In this document: positions 7,886-13,212 of the stretch, one piece after another
How the letters are laid out: the number at the start of each line of letters is the position of its first letter
Numbering within the stretch: the stretch's first letter is position 1
Source of the DNA: Phoronis ovalis
Lineage: Eukaryota > Phoronida > Phoronidae
Reading direction: 5' to 3'
NCBI GenBank assembly: GCA_028565635.1
Contig: JAOXYB010039673.1
Location: 1-13,212, forward strand
DNA length: 13,212 nt
Notes under the pieces: generated by a model
What the model was told of the DNA's origin: nothing
Seen by the model: the letters and a program-made list of their open reading frames with translations, nothing else
Database searches by the model: none
Program-made: the position numbers and the translations under genes

Positions 7886-8380
7886 ATTCATATCAAGCAT
7901 AAGATGAAAAAAAGTTACCTTTTACAGTACTTTTTCAAGTCATCAAAACAAATTATAAATCTATATGTTTAATTATAGTCTGTTTTTAACATTTGTTCAT
8001 TATCTTCTATTCAGATATAGTTATTTACTACAAACATAAAGAGATTGATCTTACTTGCTAAAAAATACTATGTATACATCAACTCAGAAGCACCCTTCAA
8101 GTCTGTTCCCCAGAAAGCCTGCCTAGCTTGCAAATCATAAACAGTTTATCCTGCTTCTAATGGGGAACAGATCTGATTCTCCACATCAATACCACTAAAT
8201 GATTTATTTAAGGGTGAAACTCCCGGAAAATATCTTTTGCAAATTTAAGCTGGCAGATAGAGTTCCCCACATTTTTGGCTGGCTAGTGAACTTAAAAGAA
8301 TTCAGCATGCTGGTGAGTGGGGCGGCAAGTCTACCACTGATAAACCTACACCAGTACCTATTCGGTACTTAATTTGTTAT
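7886..8380. other. Spacer with a short inverted repeat
   Basis: There is no gene signal. CTGTTCCCCA (8103-8112) and TGGGGAACAG (8161-8170) are perfect 10-bp inverted repeats separated by 48 bases, and a further AGTTCCCCAC lies near 8261. The region is less AT-rich than its surroundings from about 8090 and may be an unrecognised repeat. Confidence 0.4.
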
Positions 8381-8570
8381 GTAAGCACCAGGTGTCTCTG
8401 GTGGGCCCTCTTCCAGTTGGTGTTCCATGCTGTCTACACAATGTATTAGTTGTTCTAGTAATATACCTCCTTTTAACGCAACATTCAGTCTTGTTGTTTC
8501 GTATGTATATAGTCATCTTATGGAATCGGGGTTCAACCTAACTAATGGGGCTATATATATGCAATAATTC
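8381..8570 (+). repeat. Possible SINE-like or non-LTR remnant, copy 1
   Basis: ATGTAAGCACCAGGTGTCTC at 8381 followed by GTTGGTGTTCCATGC resembles ATGTAAACACCAGGGTGT and ACTAGGTGTCCCATGC at 11668-11740. A GGGGCTATATATATGCAATA at about 8545 resembles the retroelement tail GGGCTATATAAATACAAATA at 11888. The head contains a small hairpin, CACCAG-GTGTCT-CTGGTG. The middle parts are poorly conserved, so a common origin is only suggested. Confidence 0.4.
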
Positions 8571-8614
8571 ATAAACTCATATGACTATAAGGATAATACA
8601 CAAAATATACATAC

Positions 8615-8754
8615 CTGATAATATGCAATGCCTCTGAGAGTAACTGTTGCAACATACATGGTGTTAGTTGTGAAATCCAACACATTCCACATATCATGCA
8701 TGTATTCTTGGGCTCCTTCATCCCACAATACTTTTATTTCTGCCCATATTAATC
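8615..8754 (-). CDS. TRPC: TRPC-family cation channel, one internal exon (S2-S3 linker and S3)
   Basis: TRPC channels are tetrameric plasma-membrane Ca2+/Na+ channels opened downstream of phospholipase C. On the minus strand an acceptor (TTATGATTGTATCAG, ending at 8755) precedes 140 bases: two bases of a Gly codon and 46 full codons. These end YYQ at an exact donor, CAG|GTATGT (intron 8614-8609), in phase 0. The peptide runs LIWAEIKVLWDEGAQEYMHD, then MWNVLDF, then a hydrophobic stretch to LRGIAYYQ. The WDEG...EY..DMWN..DF signature and the helix after it match the S2-S3 linker and S3 of TRPC proteins, closest in memory to the TRPC4/5 and invertebrate TRP-gamma type. The reading frame is clean. 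Ankyrin repeats, the pore and the TRP box must lie in exons outside the recognised region. The in-frame ATG at 8776 is in the intron and is not a start. Confidence 0.9.
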
Positions 8755-10690
8755 CTGATACAATCATAATAAACAATTCATTTAATACTAAGTTTACACT
8801 TCAAGTTTTTCATAGAAGTTTTCAAGTAATGTCGTATCACATAAAACACAGGCCAAGTAATCAAAGCTTAAATAACCAAGAATGCAAAAAAATTGCAAGA
8901 GGTTAAATTATCAAAGATTTAAGCCAACATAAGAAAATCAATGCTCATAATCATGATGACAGTTGCTTCATATCTACAGTACATAATATGCATTTTACTA
9001 GATAACTACAATCAAATTCATATCTCAACAGGTACGTGTACAAGAAAGATATTCAAGACATGTAAATTTTGGATATCAATATTTTGAGAGGGTATATTAA
9101 CTTGAGTTCAGGCTCAATCAATGAGGAGAATCTATCTACTACATTTATTTAATAATAAATTATCTTTTCTTAAGACACAATTTTTTTACAAACTTAAGAT
9201 TTTAGTTGTAGTGATATATTGCATGTATAAATAAACCGCAGACATACATAGGGGTCCAACTCAAATCAGTGGCTGATAAGTAGGTTTGTGAACTTTTTGG
9301 ATCAAATCTGTAAAAGGGTACCTTATTTGATTATCTGTACTTGTTTAGAGGATTCTTTCATTTCCAAGGACGTTTTTATGCTCTGCTTTTATGATAACAT
9401 AAAAATCTATATAACTGCTTGAATTGGTTGTAAGACCTATTCAAATACCGTCTTGAAAGTTATAACAGCCAATCATTAAGCTATATATCTGGGAAAGTGG
9501 AATTATTTATAAGCAATGGTGACAAAGTAACCAATCAAATAAGTAGAGTCAACTGAATTCTAAGAATGATGTCACATAGGTTCCTCTGTCTTTGGAAATG
9601 GTTTATCGAAAAATGGCTGCATTTGGATCGAAGTGTTTTTGGGTCTGATGGGGTGACAAACTCTAAAAAGAGAAAGCTGGGTTTTGAGCCATCTTGGCAG
9701 TAAAAATATCCATACTGATACTGAAGACAGGAATGGTGTTACATACGACACTTTTGTTCAAAAAAGTTTGGCGGGTTTTTGGCAGGTTTCTCTAATTTTT
9801 AAGATCTCAAGATCTCATAGATCTGTGTTTGGAACAACAGACATAACGCAAAGAATATCAATGGCCATTGCATTTTTCCTGAGTCCTGAGTCTTCAATGG
9901 GTTTAGATTTCTGAAAAGGTACAGTACCACAGGGTTGAATTAGGGGAGGGATCTGTGACAGCCTTTTACTTATAATAAATGCCATTTTAAATGCTCCAAG
10001 TAAAATGTTGATAATTGTGGACATGCAATCTAGTGAATACAGATAAATTCAGAATTTTATGTTGCTAAGTTTCCAAATTAACTACAGAGATTTTTGCTGG
10101 TGCTGCTGGTTATGTTTAGAAATAACAAATTGTTTTAAATTAAAATTAGATCTTTAATTTAAGAAAACGGATACTTACATTGCATAACAAAATGTGTTGT
10201 TCTGAGAAACTATAACTAAAGAAACTACACCTTAAGCTTACATTTATATTTTCTACAAATTCCACTAAAACACAACAATTTTATATTAGTTGTAAATTAC
10301 TCTCCAGTGAGTCTCAGATTGCAGGAAAACAGCACAAAAATGTATATTTCCTGGGCAGCTTTAGCCGGCCTGGACCCCATGCCGCATGACCTATCCACCG
10401 GTCACACTTCCCACAGTAATTTTTCATTTTCCACCTCACATTTCAATTTTCTTCGGTGGTCTGCATTGCACAATGGAAACCTAGGTGACTTCTCTTAACT
10501 GTACTGTTACTGTAACAGTAGTACTATAAGTGAATAATCCACCATTTTGGATAATTATATCCTTTAGAGCAATAATTAATGGTTGCAAAAGACATATATT
10601 GCACTTATTAGGGTATAGTTTCTTTAAATTAGTGGAAAGGGTTGAAATACTGACAGGGGAGGTACTTGACCAATTTAAGATACAGGGGTG
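8755..10690. other. Long AT-rich non-coding stretch, probably intronic
   Basis: If the channel gene continues, this is the intron 5' of the S3 exon. No second channel exon was found on the minus strand by reading. Short open frames (for example 9684-9914 plus and 9815-10024 minus) show no recognisable domain. A small direct repeat of AGATCTCA occurs around 9802-9820. A less AT-rich patch at 10345-10420 has no assignable origin. Confidence 0.55.
10502..10520. repeat. Perfect 19-bp palindrome
   Basis: The arms TACTGTTAC and GTAACAGTA are exact reverse complements around a single T. It stands alone, outside the array elements, in AT-rich DNA. Its role is unknown. Confidence 0.7.
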
Positions 10691-10749
10691 AAGCCCAGGC
10701 CAATTCCAGTACTGCTTCATCTTTGGAGCTATAGACATACCATACTGTC

Positions 10750-11000
10750 TCAGGAACCAACATGGCCACCAGTCAACCATATTAGAGGTGAAGCAGGTCA
10801 AAATCCAACTGGACCTGTATTTTGACCTATAAGCTGTACCAAATATGAAACTGATCGGGTAATATCTGAAGCTGCTATTGGGGTACCATCTACAGGTACA
10901 AACATGGCCACCGGCCAGTTAATTGGCCAACTTGGAAGTGATCCCGGTCAAATTCTAACATGATCTGTATTTTGACCTGCATATAATTTCTGAAATAAAG
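10750..11000. repeat. Two B-like units of the dispersed repeat family
   Basis: ACATGGCCACCAGTCAACC (10760) and ACATGGCCACCGGCCAGTT (10902) start two units 142 bp apart. Each is followed by a GGTCAAAnT word and TGTATTTTGACCT, as in the B units at 2287 and 5349. The first unit also has GTACCAAATATGAAACTGAT. These copies are more diverged and lack A units. Confidence 0.75.
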
Positions 11001-11138
11001 TGATCTCTCTGTATATCAGAGTTTTCAAGATCCGAGTGAAAACAGCTTTGATGACTGTGAAAGAAATTCCAAATTTTCGGATAAACAGTTAACTCACTTT
11101 CCAAGGTTCATTTAAAAATACCACTTTGATAGTATGAT

Positions 11139-11455
11139 AGCCGTCAGTCAGCCATTTCAATTAGAAATATTTAAATTTCTGAATCCGGATTATTTACCCT
11201 CTAGTTATATTCAGATAGTACGTACACCAAGTTTCACAAAATTCCTGCAAGTGGTGTAAGAGAGGAGATTTATGACAAAATGAACAGCTTATCCTGGACA
11301 AATGTGGCCACCAGTCAGTATTGGAAATGTTCAAAAATTTGATTTTGGATAATTCATGCTCTAGTTATATGCCCATGCAATAGTGTGCCAAGTTTCACAA
11401 AGTTCCTGCATATTTATGGTGTAGAAAAGACTTATGTCAAAATGAACAGCTTAAA
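11139..11455. repeat. Tandem pair of about 161-bp units with a CCAAGTTTCAC core
   Basis: Two successive units share CTCTAGTTATAT (about 11199 and 11359), CCAAGTTTCACAAA then TTCCTGCA (11227 and 11388) and CAAAATGAACAGCTTA (about 11275 and 11437), all at offsets of 160-162 bp. The second begins with GTGGCCACCAGTCAG, linking it to the B units upstream. From general knowledge, words like CCAAGTTTCA followed by AATTCCT are widespread in marine invertebrate repeats. This is therefore probably a subfamily of a common dispersed repeat. Confidence 0.8.
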
Positions 11456-11663
11456 CATACTGGAAACTATTAAAAATTAAATATGGTTGCACACTGGTAA
11501 AAATTGCTTTGATAGCCCTGGTATAGCGAAATCTTTAAAAAAAATCCCTGTGCATGTAAGTGGTTACCATAGGTTCCAAATAGGAATATGTGAGCAAATA
11601 AATATAAAATCAGCCAGGATAAGCTTTTTAACTATGAGAAATTACGGTTCTCGCTAATGTTTC

Positions 11664-11925
11664 TTGATGTAAACACCAGGGTGTATCTAGGATTCATGTT
11701 CTAAGACTATTTTGTTTCCCACTAGGTGTCCCATGCAGGTTTTTAAACAATAGGTACAGCTGTTAAATTAATCGTGCTGGTATAAGTTGAATGCAATCGT
11801 AATTTAGAGAGGATGAAGATGAAAAACAGGCCCATAAGCAGTTTATGTAAAGCCACTTTGATTAATTACTGTAAATGTAAGATAAAGGGCTATATAAATA
11901 CAAATACAAATACAAATACAAAAAA
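11664..11925 (+). mobile_element. 3' end of a non-LTR retroelement (L2/CR1-like LINE or SINE using its tail)
   Basis: TGTAAAGCCACTTTGATTAA followed by TGTAAATGTAAGATAAAGGG, CTATATAAATAC and a tandem AAATAC tail (11896-11921) has the form of the conserved 3' tail shared by many L2/CR1-type LINEs and their SINEs. The upstream limit is uncertain; similarity to 8381-8570 begins at about 11668. No reverse transcriptase is present, so this is either a 5'-truncated LINE or a SINE. Strand is inferred from the tail. Confidence 0.65.
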
Positions 11926-11969
11926 ATCTTAGGGTTCCAAAAGGCTTTGTCGATTTGGCAATAGTTTCC

Positions 11970-12064
11970 ACCGTTTTCTAGAACATATGGTCACGAAATT
12001 TCTGGGAGAAAGCATTCCATGAAAGCCTTATGAAAATCAGGCTTCTTGTTTCTTGGAAAACGGT
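11970..12064. repeat. Imperfect inverted repeat
   Basis: ACCGTTTTCTAGAA (11970-11983) pairs with TTCTTGGAAAACGGT (12050-12064), with nine consecutive matched bases at the outer end and one indel further in. The surrounding AAGGCTTT/AAAGCC words suggest a longer decayed palindrome. No element boundary was found. Confidence 0.45.
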
Positions 12065-13046
12065 CAAAGGTTCCTGACCATTTTCCTTGGCTACGAGCGT
12101 TTCTCAATTCTTTGTTCCTTGTTTGCTTTACCCAGTATGAGCTTGGATTAACTTGTTTGAATGTACTGGCTATAATATGTTAATGAGTGTTCCTACTACA
12201 TGTATTCAATAATCCAGCATACTAAATTTAATCCGTCTTTTTAACATCATTAACAACTGTAAGATAATAAAGCTTAATCATTCTTTTCAATGATACGGGT
12301 GTGGTTAAAGTGATCGGATGTGTGAAATTGAAATAACCATTATAACTAATTCGGTGTTTTGTCCAACATATTAAATCAAAGTTCACAAGTCTAAAATAAA
12401 CTCAAATATATCTTACAGATGGTTCAAACATTATATTATCATTATGTTAGAACATAACATAGCATAACATGTGCTGTTATTTTTTAAAAACAAATATCTC
12501 AAATGTTATAAAAATGGGAGATAACGTAGAAATAACAAATTTAAACAAATGGAGGGAGCGAAAATTTATTTTCTGATAAAAATCAAGACACAGGAATTAA
12601 GCTCAGCTTTCAATGCTAAAACTACTGTAGCCAGCTCAGTCCCAGTTTCTCTAAAATAGGGATGCAGTTTCACTGAAGTAAGAAATAAATGGTCCATTGC
12701 GAGTGTTCTTATAGTTTATGCTGTCACGTGACTCTAGTTATATATACAGTTTGCAGATCTGAGAAAAAATTTATAATTTAATATAGATGAGACAGGGGTA
12801 ATATATGTGACGATTAGAAATTTGCAAACTGAATATTTTCCCTTAAAATCCTAGTTTTATAAATATTATTTAACTTTTTTTAAATAGAATTTTCAATGTT
12901 TTACTATTCACAAAAAACTGAAAATATTTGTTTTTAACGTTTTTAAAAGAAAAACATAAATTAAAACGTGTCAAATATATAATCTTAAACGATAGATCTG
13001 AAGTTTTGTCGATGGGTCTTAACACAAAATTAAACAGTTATACCAC
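12065..13046. other. AT-rich spacer, no gene seen
   Basis: The stretch has dense stops in all frames. A palindromic GTCACGTGAC (12723-12732) contains a CACGTG E-box, but there is no promoter context to support regulation. The open frame at 12928-13110 is low-complexity and runs into the repeat array. Nothing else can be called. Confidence 0.55.
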
Positions 13047-13212
13047 ATCAAAACCGATGGCCTTCAACAAGCCTTCGTTAGGCGCTCGAAATAACCAATC
13101 GAAGGTTTAATTTGAAGGGTAATATTGGCCATCAATTAATGATAGCTATTAACCCTGCGATGGCTTATTGCCCTTCGACAAGCCTTCGTATAGCACGAAT
13201 TATTTAAATGAG
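13047..13212. repeat. Third palindrome-type array (CCTTCGACAAGCCTTCG), cut by the window edge
   Basis: CCTTCAACAAGCCTTCGT (13061-13078) and CCTTCGACAAGCCTTCGT (13172-13189) repeat at a 111-bp offset, with related or inverse words between them (AATCGAAGG, TTGAAGGG, GGCCATCAATTAATG, CTGCGATGGC). The array ends GAATTATTTAAATGAG at the edge. The same AATTATTTAAAT-type core closes the arrays at 6050 and within 6912-7086. It is probably the left arm of another element of the same architecture. Confidence 0.65.

Noticed and set aside
8628-8906. Plus-strand open frame over the channel exon
   Set aside because: It is antisense to a well-supported exon with splice sites and has no recognisable domain of its own.
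10130-10200. Possible minus-strand donor GTAAGT (revcomp ACTTAC near 10174) suggesting another channel exon
   Set aside because: The adjacent open stretch is very short and its residues do not match the channel region expected before the S3 exon.
10481-10801. 106-codon minus-strand open frame
   Set aside because: It starts inside a dispersed repeat copy and runs through an isolated palindrome; no known domain or splice context.
12723-12732. GTCACGTGAC E-box palindrome as a regulatory site
   Set aside because: It is a single short motif with no gene start nearby, so chance occurrence cannot be excluded.

Overview
This looks like a stretch of an animal nuclear genome, most likely a mollusc or another lophotrochozoan. 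The sequence is AT-rich. Protein-coding DNA occurs only as short exons bounded by GT/AG splice signals, and most of the window is dispersed and inverted repeats. There is no bacterial gene organisation, operon or rRNA, and no tRNA was recognised. The taxonomic call is inference, based on a TRPC-type channel exon, a decayed Ty3/Gypsy retrotransposon and mollusc-like dispersed repeats.

Layout. Positions 1-2060 hold a broken Ty3/Gypsy element on the + strand: a gag tail with a CCHC zinc knuckle, an aspartic protease and about three quarters of a reverse transcriptase. It is cut off by a dispersed repeat at 2061-2838 built from alternating A and B units, which ends in a hairpin. A second copy with the same A/B order lies at 5075-5800. 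Between them, 2911-3866 holds a small spliced + strand gene of unknown function. Two exons have matching splice phases and good donors, and a possible third exon supplies a stop. A 352-bp MITE with an exact 8-bp target-site duplication is at 4625-4976.

Positions 5835-7149 look like a nested pair of non-autonomous elements. The outer one is built from arrays of a short palindrome (AACCATC/GATGGTT). A second, differently worded palindrome-array element (AGCAGTTCGAT units) appears to have inserted into its right end. A third array of the same style but another motif (CCTTCGACAAG) runs off the right edge of the window. A nearly perfectly symmetrical 364-bp foldback element lies at 7522-7885.

Positions 8615-8754 on the - strand are one exon of a TRPC-family cation channel, covering the S2-S3 linker and S3, with both splice sites in place. 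From 8755 to the right edge no other exon is convincing. This part holds further copies of the dispersed repeat family (about 10750-11455), the 3' tail of a non-LTR retroelement (up to about 11925), several short palindromes and long AT-rich spacer.

The two host genes are on opposite strands. Nothing in the window shows a functional link between them. The repeats have the appearance of intronic and intergenic filler accumulated by insertion.
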